Assembly (NCBI RefSeq): GCF_027474825.1
Contig: NZ_CP107030.1
Coordinates: 620,001-684,000 of the forward strand
Source of the DNA: Maribacter halichondriae
GTDB taxonomy: Bacteria; Bacteroidota; Bacteroidia; Flavobacteriales; Flavobacteriaceae
Direction: 5' to 3'
Length of the DNA: 64,000 bases
Notes under the pieces: model-generated
Seen by the model: the letters and a program-made list of their open reading frames with translations, nothing else
Databases searched by the model: none
What the model was told of the DNA's origin: nothing
Part shown: positions 42,344-48,908 of the stretch, piece by piece
How the letters are laid out: each line of letters begins with the position of its first letter
Numbering within the stretch: the first letter of the stretch is position 1
Program-made: the position numbers and the translations under genes

Positions 42344-42363
42344 CCATTGAAAATTTTCAATGG
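42344..42363 (-). terminator. Palindrome in the nusG-rplK spacer
   Basis: CCATTGAAAATTTTCAATGG is a perfect 20-bp palindrome directly after the nusG stop codon. The stem is AT-rich and no long U-run follows, so it is more likely a weak pause, an mRNA processing or a 3'-end stabilising hairpin than a full terminator. Confidence 0.4.
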
Positions 42364-42915
42364 CTACACTTTTTCAACTTGCATATAGCTTAGCTCCAAC
42401 GGTGTTTTTCTTCCGAAAATCTTGACCATTACCTCTAGCTTACGCTTCTCTTCGTTAATTTTTTCAACCGTACCGTTAAAGCCATTGAAGGGACCATCGA
42501 TTACCTTGACCGTCTCACCAAACACAAAAGGAATCGCAACACTATCCGTATTAACGGCCAATTCGTCAACTTTTCCGAGCATACGGTTTACCTCGGACTT
42601 TCGCAACGGCACGGGATCCCCGCCTTTGGTCTCTCCTAAAAAACCAATAACATTGGTAATAGAACGTATGATATGAATCATTTCCCCGGCCAAGTTGGCC
42701 TTGATCATAATGTATCCAGGGAAATACACTCTCTCTTTATTAATCTTTTTTCCGTTTCGGATTTGCACCACCTTTTCGGTCGGAACCAAAACATCCTCTA
42801 AATAATCTGAAAAGCCATGTCGCTCTACCTCGCTTTCGATATAGCCTTTGATTTTATTCTCTTGGCCACTGACAGCTCGCACCACATACCATTTCTTCTC
42901 CAATACTTCTGACAT
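42364..42915 (-). CDS. nusG: Transcription termination/antitermination protein NusG
   Basis: 183 residues. NGN domain ('KKWYVVRAVSGQENKIKGYIESEVERHGFSDYLEDVLVPTE', 'RVYFPGYIMIKANL') followed by a KOW domain ('FGETVKVIDGPFNGFNGTVEKINEEKRKLEVMVKIFGRKTPLELSYMQVEKV'). NusG binds the RNA polymerase clamp and couples it to Rho or the ribosome. Standard position between secE (10 nt upstream) and rplK. Confidence 0.98.
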   Translation of the reverse strand: MSEVLEKKWYVVRAVSGQENKIKGYIESEVERHGFSDYLEDVLVPTEKVVQIRNGKKINKERVYFPGYIMIKANLAGEMIHIIRSITNVIGFLGETKGGDPVPLRKSEVNRMLGKVDELAVNTDSVAIPFVFGETVKVIDGPFNGFNGTVEKINEEKRKLEVMVKIFGRKTPLELSYMQVEKV

Positions 42916-42925
42916 AGGGCTCGGC

Positions 42926-43114
42926 TTAATTTAAAACGTTATCAAAATATAACTTGATCAATTTACTGAACACGGTATCGACCCCCCAGGTTGCCAGGGC
43001 GAACAAAATGCTAAAAACAGCTACGATGACCATAAGGTTTGACGATTCTGCCCTCGGCGGCAAGCTAACGTTGTTTCTTAGTTCTTCGATTGATTCCTTT
43101 ATATATGTCAACAT
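42926..43114 (-). CDS. secE: Protein translocase subunit SecE
   Basis: 62 residues: a short amphipathic N-terminus ('YIKESIEELRNNVSLPPRAESSNLM') and one transmembrane helix (about 27-48) ending 'GVDTVFSKLIKLYFDNVL'. This is the single-helix SecE typical of most bacteria; it clamps SecY in the inner membrane. Located between tRNA-Trp and nusG. Confidence 0.95.
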   Translation of the reverse strand: MLTYIKESIEELRNNVSLPPRAESSNLMVIVAVFSILFALATWGVDTVFSKLIKLYFDNVLN

Positions 43115-43130
43115 AATCTTTTACTATTAT

Positions 43131-43206
43131 TGGCACGGGAGGAGAGACTCGAACTCCCGACACCTGGTTTTGGAGACCAGTGCTCTACCAACTGAGCTAC
43201 ACCCGT
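43131..43206 (-). tRNA. tRNA-Trp (anticodon CCA)
   Basis: 76 nt with encoded 3' CCA. Acceptor stem ACGGGTG/CTCCCGT with mismatch typical of tRNA-Trp in this position, D-loop 'AGCTCAGTTGGTAGAGC', anticodon loop CTCCAAA, T-arm 'GGGAGTTCGAGTCTCTC'. Sits between tuf and secE, the usual flavobacterial place. Confidence 0.95.
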
Positions 43207-43223
43207 TTATATTTACATTGAAA

Positions 43224-43247
43224 GGTATCCCGCCATAGCGGGACACC
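43224..43247 (-). repeat. Palindromic hairpin between tuf and tRNA-Trp
   Basis: GGTGTCCCGC-TATG-GCGGGATACC can form a strong stem. It lacks a following U-run. Possible roles are 3'-end protection of tuf mRNA or a processing signal before tRNA-Trp; it also resembles short interspersed palindromes of flavobacteria. Confidence 0.5.
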
Positions 43248-43274
43248 CTTAATATAATTTATACTCTATATAAT

Positions 43275-44462
43275 TTAATCTAAAATCTTGGTGACCTGAC
43301 CGGCACCAACTGTTCTACCACCTTCACGGATGGCGAAACGCAATCCTACGCTTAAAGCGATAGGAGATAAAAGATCAACAGTAATCGTAAGGTTATCACC
43401 TGGCATTACCATTTCAACACCACTAGGCAAATTGATAGTACCTGTAACGTCAGTAGTTCTCACATAGAACTGTGGACGATAGTTGTTATGGAATGGCGTG
43501 TGACGACCACCTTCTTCTTTTTTAAGAATATAGACCTCAGCTTCGAACTTAGCGTGTGGCTTAACAGAACCTGGCTTACAGATTACCATACCTCTAGAAA
43601 TCTGAGATTTTTCAATACCTCTTAATAGGATACCTACGTTATCGCCAGCTTCACCTCTATCCAAAATCTTACGGAACATCTCAACACCCGTTACGGTAGA
43701 AGACAATTTTTCAGCGCCCATTCCGATAATGTCAACGGCATCACCTGTGTTGGCAACACCAGTCTCAATACGACCGGTTGCAACAGTACCACGACCAGTA
43801 ATCGTAAATACGTCTTCAACAGGCATCAAGAAAGGCTTATCAATATCACGTGCAGGCAACTCGATCCATTCGTCAACCGCATTCATCAATTCCATTACGG
43901 TATCAACCCATTTTTGCTCACCGTTCAATGCGCCTAGTGCAGATCCAGCAATTACAGGTCCGTTATCACCATCGTACTCGTAGAAAGAAAGGAGTTCCCT
44001 AATTTCCATTTCAACAAGCTCTAAAAGCTCTTCATCATCGACCATGTCAACTTTGTTCATGAAAACAACAATTCTTGGAATACCTACCTGACGTCCTAAA
44101 AGGATGTGCTCACGGGTTTGCGGCATAGGTCCGTCCGTAGCAGCAACAACCAAGATGGCACCGTCCATTTGAGCGGCACCCGTAACCATATTTTTCACGT
44201 AATCTGCGTGACCCGGACAGTCAACGTGTGCATAGTGACGACTTGCGGTTTGGTACTCAACGTGAGATGTGTTGATCGTAATACCTCTTTCTTTTTCTTC
44301 AGGAGCGTTATCGATAGAATCGAAGCTTCTCTTTTCAGACAATCCTGCGTTAGCCAATACCTCAGTAATAGCGGCAGTCAATGTTGTTTTACCGTGATCT
44401 ACGTGTCCAATAGTACCAATATTCAAGTGCGGTTTGGAACGATCAAAAGTTTCCTTTGCCAT
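43275..44462 (-). CDS. tuf: Translation elongation factor Tu
   Basis: 395 residues. GTPase motifs: GHVDHGKT (19-26), '[12 protein letters not shown]', 'DCPGHADY', 'NKVD' and a 'SALGAL' G5. Domains 2 and 3 are intact ('[13 protein letters not shown]', '[24 protein letters not shown]', ending 'AGQVTKILD'). EF-Tu delivers aminoacyl-tRNA to the ribosome. It is embedded in a tRNA cluster (Thr, Tyr, Gly, Thr upstream; Trp downstream), so transcript processing is expected to free the tRNAs. Confidence 0.99.
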   Translation of the reverse strand: MAKETFDRSKPHLNIGTIGHVDHGKTTLTAAITEVLANAGLSEKRSFDSIDNAPEEKERGITINTSHVEYQTASRHYAHVDCPGHADYVKNMVTGAAQMDGAILVVAATDGPMPQTREHILLGRQVGIPRIVVFMNKVDMVDDEELLELVEMEIRELLSFYEYDGDNGPVIAGSALGALNGEQKWVDTVMELMNAVDEWIELPARDIDKPFLMPVEDVFTITGRGTVATGRIETGVANTGDAVDIIGMGAEKLSSTVTGVEMFRKILDRGEAGDNVGILLRGIEKSQISRGMVICKPGSVKPHAKFEAEVYILKKEEGGRHTPFHNNYRPQFYVRTTDVTGTINLPSGVEMVMPGDNLTITVDLLSPIALSVGLRFAIREGGRTVGAGQVTKILD

Positions 44463-44519
44463 GTTTAATGAATTTTAATCTTAAGTTTATATTAGTGTGT
44501 ACAAATTATTCTTTAATTG

Positions 44520-44591
44520 AGCCAACGACGGGAATTGAACCCGTGACCTCTTCCTTACCAAGGAAACGCTCTACCCCTGAGCTACGTCGGC
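44520..44591 (-). tRNA. tRNA-Thr (anticodon GGT)
   Basis: 72 nt, no encoded CCA. Acceptor GCCGACG/CGTTGGC, D-arm 'GCTCAGGGGTAGAGC', anticodon loop TTGGTAA, T-arm 'ACGGGTTCAATTCCCGT'. Lies 57 nt upstream of tuf. Confidence 0.95.
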
Positions 44592-44671
44592 TTTTTGAGG
44601 TTTCAGGTTCAAGGTCCAAAGTTTCAAGTTTTCCTGACATCTTTTAACCGTAAACGCTAACTCAGTTTTGA

Positions 44672-44743
44672 GCGGGAGACCGGGTTCGAACCGGCGACAT
44701 TCAGCTTGGAAGGCTGACGCTCTACCAACTGAGCTACTCCCGC
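44672..44743 (-). tRNA. tRNA-Gly (anticodon TCC)
   Basis: Acceptor GCGGGAG/CTCCCGC, D-arm 'GCTCAGTTGGTAGAGC', anticodon loop TTCCAAG, T-arm 'GCCGGTTCGAACCCGGT'. No encoded CCA. Part of the tRNA-tuf cluster. Confidence 0.95.
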
Positions 44744-44782
44744 ATTTTATAGACCTGGATTCAATATCCAGATTTAAAGGTG

Positions 44783-44864
<82 letters not shown>

Positions 44865-44899
44865 TCAATCGTAAAATGTAAGAACTTTCTTCTAAATTG

Positions 44900-44973
44900 A
44901 GCCGATAGAGGGACTCGAACCCACGACCTGCTGATTACAAATCAGCTGCTCTAGCCAGCTGAGCTACATCGGC
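44900..44973 (-). tRNA. tRNA-Thr (anticodon TGT)
   Basis: 74 nt. Acceptor GCCGATG/CTATCGGC, D-arm 'GCTCAGCTGGCTAGAGC', anticodon loop TTTGTAA, T-arm 'CGTGGGTTCGAGTCCCTC'. First gene of the tRNA-tuf-secE-nusG-rpl-rpoBC cluster. Confidence 0.95.
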
Positions 44974-44994
44974 CTTTTTGCACTTTTTATCGCA

Positions 44995-45022
44995 TAAAAA
45001 AGTCCGCTATTTCTAACGGACT
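44995..45022 (-). terminator. Intrinsic terminator between hpf and the tRNA-tuf cluster
   Basis: On the minus strand AGTCCG-TTAGAAATAG-CGGACT followed by TTTTTT. It would stop transcripts coming from hpf. The promoter of the next unit lies just upstream of this hairpin (45024-45053), so new transcripts begin at or inside the stem. Confidence 0.75.
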
Positions 45023-45023
45023 G

Positions 45024-45053
45024 CAAATGTAGATATTTATTTGTTTAATCAAA
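45024..45053 (-). promoter_or_regulatory. Promoter of the tRNA-tuf-secE-nusG-rpl-rpoBC cluster
   Basis: On the minus strand TTTG (45050-45053), 18-nt spacer, TACATTTG (45024-45031). Both boxes fit the Bacteroidetes housekeeping consensus (TTTG, 17-23 nt, TAnnTTTG). The start site should be near 45018, about 45 nt before tRNA-Thr. Confidence 0.7.
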
Positions 45054-45074
45054 ACAAATTTGAGAAAATTTTAA

Positions 45075-45377
45075 TCACACCTGAACACGAAGTTTTTCCT
45101 TGCGTTTTATGAGTTTACGCTCTAACGAACTACATGCAGAATCAACTGCTTCTTCGAATGACTTGCACTGTTTTTTGACTACAAAATTATCCTTGGGCAC
45201 GTTCAATTTAATTTCCACGATTTTGTTCTCCTTTGCACTTGTATTCTCCACTTTCAAATAGACATCCGAACTTATGACCTTATCATAGAATGTTTCCATC
45301 TTGTCCAATCGGTTTTGGATGAAATCCATCAATTTCCCATCCGCATTGAAATTTACTGATTGCGCGTGTACTTTCAT
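45075..45377 (-). CDS. hpf: Ribosome hibernation-promoting factor (short HPF/YfiA family)
   Basis: 100 residues, the short form without the dimerising C-terminal domain. Family pattern: 'MKVHAQSVNFNADGKLMDFIQNRLDKMETFYDKVISSDVYLKVENT', then 'VEIKLNVPKDNFVVKKQCKSFEEAVDSACSSLERKLIKRKEKL'. It binds the 30S A and P sites in stationary phase and blocks translation. Located between xerC (44 nt upstream) and the tRNA cluster, as in other Flavobacteriaceae. Confidence 0.93.
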   Translation of the reverse strand: MKVHAQSVNFNADGKLMDFIQNRLDKMETFYDKVISSDVYLKVENTSAKENKIVEIKLNVPKDNFVVKKQCKSFEEAVDSACSSLERKLIKRKEKLRVQV

Positions 45378-45421
45378 AGGTTAAGGGTTTTAGGTTAAAC
45401 AATGTTTGAAAAGAATTTCTT

Positions 45422-46312
45422 TTACTTTTTGCTTCTCGGGTGTGCCGAAGTATGTGCTTTTTTGAGTTCGGCGATACTATTATGGGTATATACCTGGGTC
45501 GAGGCCAAACTAGAGTGCCCCAACAATTCTTTAACGGAATTCAAGTCGGCTCCTTTATTGAGCAAATGCGTCGCAAAGGTATGTCGCAAAATATGCGGAC
45601 TCTTTTTTACCTTGGATGACACCTTACTAAAATACCCATTTATAATTCTATAAACAAGAGTTTCATATACTTTATTGCCACTCTGGGTCAAAAAAACATA
45701 GTCGTCGTCAATGATGTCATCGAGCGATTTTCTTTCCGTGAAATACTCTTGAAATAGCTCTTTGGTAGAGGGCAATAGCGGCACCAAGCGTTCTTTATTT
45801 CGTTTTCCTAAAACCTTTAAGGTGCCCCCTACAAGATTTACATTTTGCGTTTTAAGGTTAATCAGTTCGGCCCTTCGTATGCCAGAAGTGTACAGAAGCT
45901 CGATAATCAACTTATCACGAATGCCTTCGAAATCATCATTAAAAGAAATCTGTCTTAAGACCAGTTCCATTTCTTTTTCGGAAAAAGGCACTTCTATTTT
46001 TTTTGTGGTTTTGAGAGCTTTATGTTTTGCAAGCGGATTCGCTTGAAGTTCTCCGATTCGCTGCAAAAATTTATAATAAGCCTTTAACGAAGCAACCTTT
46101 CTATTTATGGAACGGTTCGAAATACCCGAGTTTACCAGATCAACGATCCAGTTTCGGACCACTACGTATTCTATATTATCTATTGAGACACTATCGAATT
46201 TGTCGTTGCAAAAGGCCCTGAACGATTCCAAATCCTTTCTATAGGCACTTATGGTATGAACTGAATAGTTTTTTTCCAAGGACAAATAGGATATGAATGC
46301 ATCTAGCGCCAT
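45422..46312 (-). CDS. xerC: Tyrosine recombinase XerC/XerD family
   Basis: 296 residues. N-terminal SAM-like core-binding domain (about 1-90) and catalytic domain with the full set of residues: Arg146 in 'TSGIRRAEL', Lys170, His240 and Arg243 in 'PHILRHTFATHLL', His266 in 'LLGHSSLASTQVYTH' and nucleophile Tyr275. Xer recombinases resolve chromosome dimers at dif. The position between rpsU and hpf is the standard place for the flavobacterial xerC-type gene, which argues against a phage or transposon integrase. Confidence 0.93.
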   Translation of the reverse strand: MALDAFISYLSLEKNYSVHTISAYRKDLESFRAFCNDKFDSVSIDNIEYVVVRNWIVDLVNSGISNRSINRKVASLKAYYKFLQRIGELQANPLAKHKALKTTKKIEVPFSEKEMELVLRQISFNDDFEGIRDKLIIELLYTSGIRRAELINLKTQNVNLVGGTLKVLGKRNKERLVPLLPSTKELFQEYFTERKSLDDIIDDDYVFLTQSGNKVYETLVYRIINGYFSKVSSKVKKSPHILRHTFATHLLNKGADLNSVKELLGHSSLASTQVYTHNSIAELKKAHTSAHPRSKK

Positions 46313-46375
46313 GTAACAAAGCTACGAAAGTTCGTATCAAAAATTTCTTTGGAAGTACTTAGAAAGACTCCTGCC

Positions 46376-46436
46376 GAAGTTTATCCTGAGACTTTGGACT
46401 TCGCTCAAGACGGGTTTGGTCGAAGGGCGGGAATGA
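46376..46436. repeat. Degenerate interspersed palindromic repeat
   Basis: The xerC-rpsU spacer contains 'cttcgctcaagacgggtttggtcgaaggg' type sequence (about 46400-46435), an imperfect inverted repeat around CTTCG...CGAAG. A related element (tgctgagcttgtcgaagca) sits inside trpF at 59346-59369. Looks like a member of a short REP-type family of flavobacteria. Confidence 0.45.
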
Positions 46437-46456
46437 AAAAAAGAGATTTATGAAAC

Positions 46457-46490
46457 AAAAAAATCCCATCGGTAACCGATGGGATTTTTT
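46457..46490. terminator. Intrinsic terminator of rpsU (bidirectional)
   Basis: AAAAAATCCCATCGG-TTA-CCGATGGGATTTTTT, a near-perfect palindrome with A and T runs on both sides, 30 nt downstream of the rpsU stop codon. Confidence 0.9.
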
Positions 46491-46520
46491 AAATTTTATT
46501 CATTTGAATACAAGAAGATT

Positions 46521-46715
46521 CTAGATTTCTTCCTTATCTCTCAAACCTTGAATATACTGTGCCTTTTGTATCTGGGCTCTACGTTCTACGGAGGGTTTTG
46601 AGAATGCTTGTCGCTTACGCAATTGACGCATTGTACCTGTCTTGTCGAACTTTCGCTTGAAGCGCTTTAAAGCTCTATCGATGTTTTCTCCTTCTTTAAT
46701 GGGTATTATTAACAT
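46521..46715 (-). CDS. rpsU: 30S ribosomal protein S21 (bS21)
   Basis: 64 residues: 'MLIIPIKEGENIDRALKRFKRKFDKTGTMRQLRKRQAFSKPSVERRAQIQKAQYIQ'. bS21 binds near the 3' end of 16S rRNA. In Bacteroidetes bS21, with bS6 and bS18, holds the anti-Shine-Dalgarno sequence in a pocket so that most mRNAs do without it. This gene, unusually for the window, has a complete Shine-Dalgarno sequence (AAAGGAGGT, 8 nt before ATG), fitting reported autoregulation: ribosomes lacking bS21 would translate rpsU best. It has its own -7 box and terminator, so it is a single-gene unit. Confidence 0.97.
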   Translation of the reverse strand: MLIIPIKEGENIDRALKRFKRKFDKTGTMRQLRKRQAFSKPSVERRAQIQKAQYIQGLRDKEEI

Positions 46716-46723
46716 TGGCTACA

Positions 46724-46732
46724 ACCTCCTTT
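46724..46732 (-). promoter_or_regulatory. Full-length Shine-Dalgarno sequence of rpsU
   Basis: AAAGGAGGT (within GAAAGGAGGTTG) ends 8 nt before the ATG at 46715. No other gene in the window that I inspected has comparable complementarity to the 16S rRNA 3' end. Consistent with the known bS21 feedback in Bacteroidetes. Confidence 0.85.
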
Positions 46733-46750
46733 CTTTAATGATTAAGGATG

Positions 46751-46758
46751 CAAATATA
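46751..46758 (-). promoter_or_regulatory. -7 promoter element of rpsU
   Basis: TATATTTG on the minus strand matches TAnnTTTG, 35 nt upstream of the ATG. The -33 box at the right spacing is weak. Confidence 0.45.
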
Positions 46759-46818
46759 CAGCCATATTCAAAATAAACCAGACTAATTTCAAAATATTTT
46801 CTTGCGCAACAGCTTTCA

Positions 46819-47988
46819 CTATTTATCCGGTGCTCGATACTCCTTTTTGTCGATTACTATTTTGGCTATGATTTCTTTGAGTATCTCGGAAGTGCCCCCT
46901 CCGATAGGCCCGAGCCTACTATCTCGAAACATGCGCGCCATCGGGTAATCTTCTATATATCCATAACCGCCCAAAAACTGAAGACAGTTATAGCTAACAT
47001 CATCTGCCATTTTAGTGGACTTTAATTTTGCGATGGTCGCCTCACGAACCACATATTCGCCTTTGTCCATTTTGTATACGACGGCATAATTGTATTGTTT
47101 GCATACATCCATGTCGGCATGTAGGTCTACAAAGCGATGGCGCAAGGCCTGATATTGGTTGATTGGCTTCCCAAAAGTCTCACGTTCCGACATGTACTGC
47201 AGGGCATAGTCCAAGGCATATTCCGCACGGGCATGGGCATTGATGCCCATAATCAACCGCTCCAATGAAAAAGCTTCCATGATAAAGGTAAAGCCCTTAC
47301 CCTCTTGGCCGATTAAATTCGTAGCAGGTACGATCACATTATCGAATGCCAATTCAGCCGTGTCCGAAGCCCTCCAGCCCAACTTGTTCAATTTGTTGGC
47401 AGAAACACCTTTACTGTCAAGGTCTACAATGAAAAGACTAATGCCTTTATTTCCAGCGGATGGATCGGTCTTTGCGGCCAAAATAATATAGTCGCCATAG
47501 ACCCCATTCGTAATGAATGTTTTAGAGCCATTAATGACATAGGTATCACCTTTTTTTGTTGCTGTCGTAAGCATACCGGCCACATCGCTTCCGCCAAAAG
47601 GTTCGGTCACACCAAGACATCCTATTTTATTGCCATTGACACTTGGTATTAAATACCTTTTCTTTTGATCATCATTCGCATTTTTGTTCAAGTGGGTCAT
47701 CGCTAGATAAACATGCGCCCAAATAGCTGCCGCGAACCCTCCTGAATTAATCTTTTGAAGTTCCTCGAGTAAAATAACCGTGTAAAAAAGATCAAGGCCC
47801 AAACCCCCATCAACTTCTGGAGTCGCTAGGCCGAAATAGCCCATATCGGCGAACTTTTTCCAAATGAAACGTTCAATGGTACCTGTCTCTTCCCATTTCT
47901 CGATATGGGGAACTACTTCTTTCTGTAAAAAATTCTTTAAACTTTCTCGAAATAAATGATGTTCTTCTGTGAAGTACATACTGTTCAT
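46819..47988 (-). CDS. Acyl-CoA dehydrogenase family protein
   Basis: 389 residues, full-length FAD-dependent acyl-CoA dehydrogenase. N-terminal helical domain (about 1-120), the flavin-contact strand 'GCLGVTEPFGGSDVAGMLTTA' (about 131-152), 'INGSKTFITNGVYGD', the central beta domain, and the C-terminal helical domain with 'ETFGKPINQYQALRHRFVDL' and 'QFLGGYGYIEDYPMARMFRDSRLGPIGGGTSEILKEIIAK'. It removes hydrogens at C2-C3 of an acyl-CoA, passing electrons to ETF. The substrate (long-chain, citronellyl-type or other) cannot be told, and no beta-oxidation partner is adjacent; the next genes are unrelated. Confidence 0.92.
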   Translation of the reverse strand: MNSMYFTEEHHLFRESLKNFLQKEVVPHIEKWEETGTIERFIWKKFADMGYFGLATPEVDGGLGLDLFYTVILLEELQKINSGGFAAAIWAHVYLAMTHLNKNANDDQKKRYLIPSVNGNKIGCLGVTEPFGGSDVAGMLTTATKKGDTYVINGSKTFITNGVYGDYIILAAKTDPSAGNKGISLFIVDLDSKGVSANKLNKLGWRASDTAELAFDNVIVPATNLIGQEGKGFTFIMEAFSLERLIMGINAHARAEYALDYALQYMSERETFGKPINQYQALRHRFVDLHADMDVCKQYNYAVVYKMDKGEYVVREATIAKLKSTKMADDVSYNCLQFLGGYGYIEDYPMARMFRDSRLGPIGGGTSEILKEIIAKIVIDKKEYRAPDK

Positions 47989-47998
47989 AGCATATTTT

Positions 47999-48901
47999 TT
48001 AAAGTGACAAATATAATGCTATTCTATCGATCTTATCCGATGGGAAATCATCTATACTTTTTAATTCGTCGAACGAATCGATTGAACCGTTCAATTCCCT
48101 GTAGACCACTATATCTTGGGCCACAGCGTATCTTATATAGACGAGTTTGACCAATTCGGCAACGGATGCTTCGTTGACATTTATTTTCTTTATCTCGGGT
48201 GTACTTAGTAACTTGAAACGCTTCAAGGTTCTTTCGGCAACAGCAGCTTCCAATCCATAAACATCATATAACTGCTCATCGACCAAAAAACCGCCCAGGC
48301 GATCTCTGAATTTTATGATTCTGGCAGATAGTTTCTCGCCGATGCCAGTGATGGTTCTTAGGTCTTGGGCGGTGGCGGTGTTTAAATCTTGCACCAAAAA
48401 GTCCTCCCCTAGCCCCTCCCGAGGAGGGGAATTTTTTCGCCCACCCGACTGCTTGGTGTCAACTGCCGACTGTTTACTCTTTTTCTGCGTCCATTCGGGG
48501 AATTTGAAATAGGGCGAAATCGCTTCTAACAAAGAATCGGAAATTTGGGTCACAGTTTGAAATTCTTCCGGCGAGTTGGCAAACTTGCTCTGCGCTCGAA
48601 AGGCACGTAGTCTATCGATTTCTTCAACGGACATACCCAGTGCATACCCTTTATAATCAGTGATAAAATTCGGATTAAAGGGATATATCTTAACGGAATC
48701 TTTTTGCAGTGCTTTTTCCTTTAGAATATCGATCTGAGCCTGGGTCTCGATATCGATTGAAATCGATTCCGCATGATTCTCTGCAGGGAACGTTTTAAAA
48801 AGAAAATATCCAACCTGAAGTACTACGATAAGAAGAAGTAAAAAGAAAATCCCACTTCGTTCTTGTTTGTTGAAGTCAAAGTGGGATTTAAAGTTTTTCA
48901 A
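47999..48901 (-). CDS. Helix-hairpin-helix (ComEA-like) protein with an inserted palindromic repeat
   Basis: 300 residues. One N-terminal membrane helix (about 17-37, 'GIFFLLLLIVVLQVGYFLF') and then three helix-hairpin-helix style segments: 'FNPNFITDYKGYALGMSVEEIDRL' (about 75-98), 'DLNTATAQDLRTITGIGEKLSARIIKFRDRLGGF' (about 173-206) and 'INVNEASVAELVKLVYIRYAVAQDIVVYRE' (about 240-270). Such ComEA-like proteins bind DNA without sequence preference at the envelope, but DNA uptake is not proven here. Residues around 160-172 (NSPPREGLGEDF) are coded by an in-frame REP-type element (48403-48430), placed in a linker between helical parts. It lies 7 nt downstream of the AGCS symporter gene, so the two may be co-transcribed. 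Confidence 0.88.
   Translation of the reverse strand: MKNFKSHFDFNKQERSGIFFLLLLIVVLQVGYFLFKTFPAENHAESISIDIETQAQIDILKEKALQKDSVKIYPFNPNFITDYKGYALGMSVEEIDRLRAFRAQSKFANSPEEFQTVTQISDSLLEAISPYFKFPEWTQKKSKQSAVDTKQSGGRKNSPPREGLGEDFLVQDLNTATAQDLRTITGIGEKLSARIIKFRDRLGGFLVDEQLYDVYGLEAAVAERTLKRFKLLSTPEIKKINVNEASVAELVKLVYIRYAVAQDIVVYRELNGSIDSFDELKSIDDFPSDKIDRIALYLSL
48403..48430. repeat. Interspersed GC-rich palindromic repeat inside a coding region
   Basis: cctcccctagcccctcccgaggagggga. Nearly identical to the trpC-trpF element at 58972-59000 (two transitions and one G fewer) and related, in inverse orientation, to 59048-59077. The inner cctccc/ggaggg arms form a hairpin. Length keeps the host frame open. 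Confidence 0.8.
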
Positions 48902-48908
48902 TTTTTAA

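Noticed and set aside
45422-46312. Phage or integrative-element integrase
   Set aside because: The gene is the conserved Xer recombinase in its usual place beside rpsU and hpf; no attachment repeats or phage genes are near, and the adjacent tRNAs are intact.
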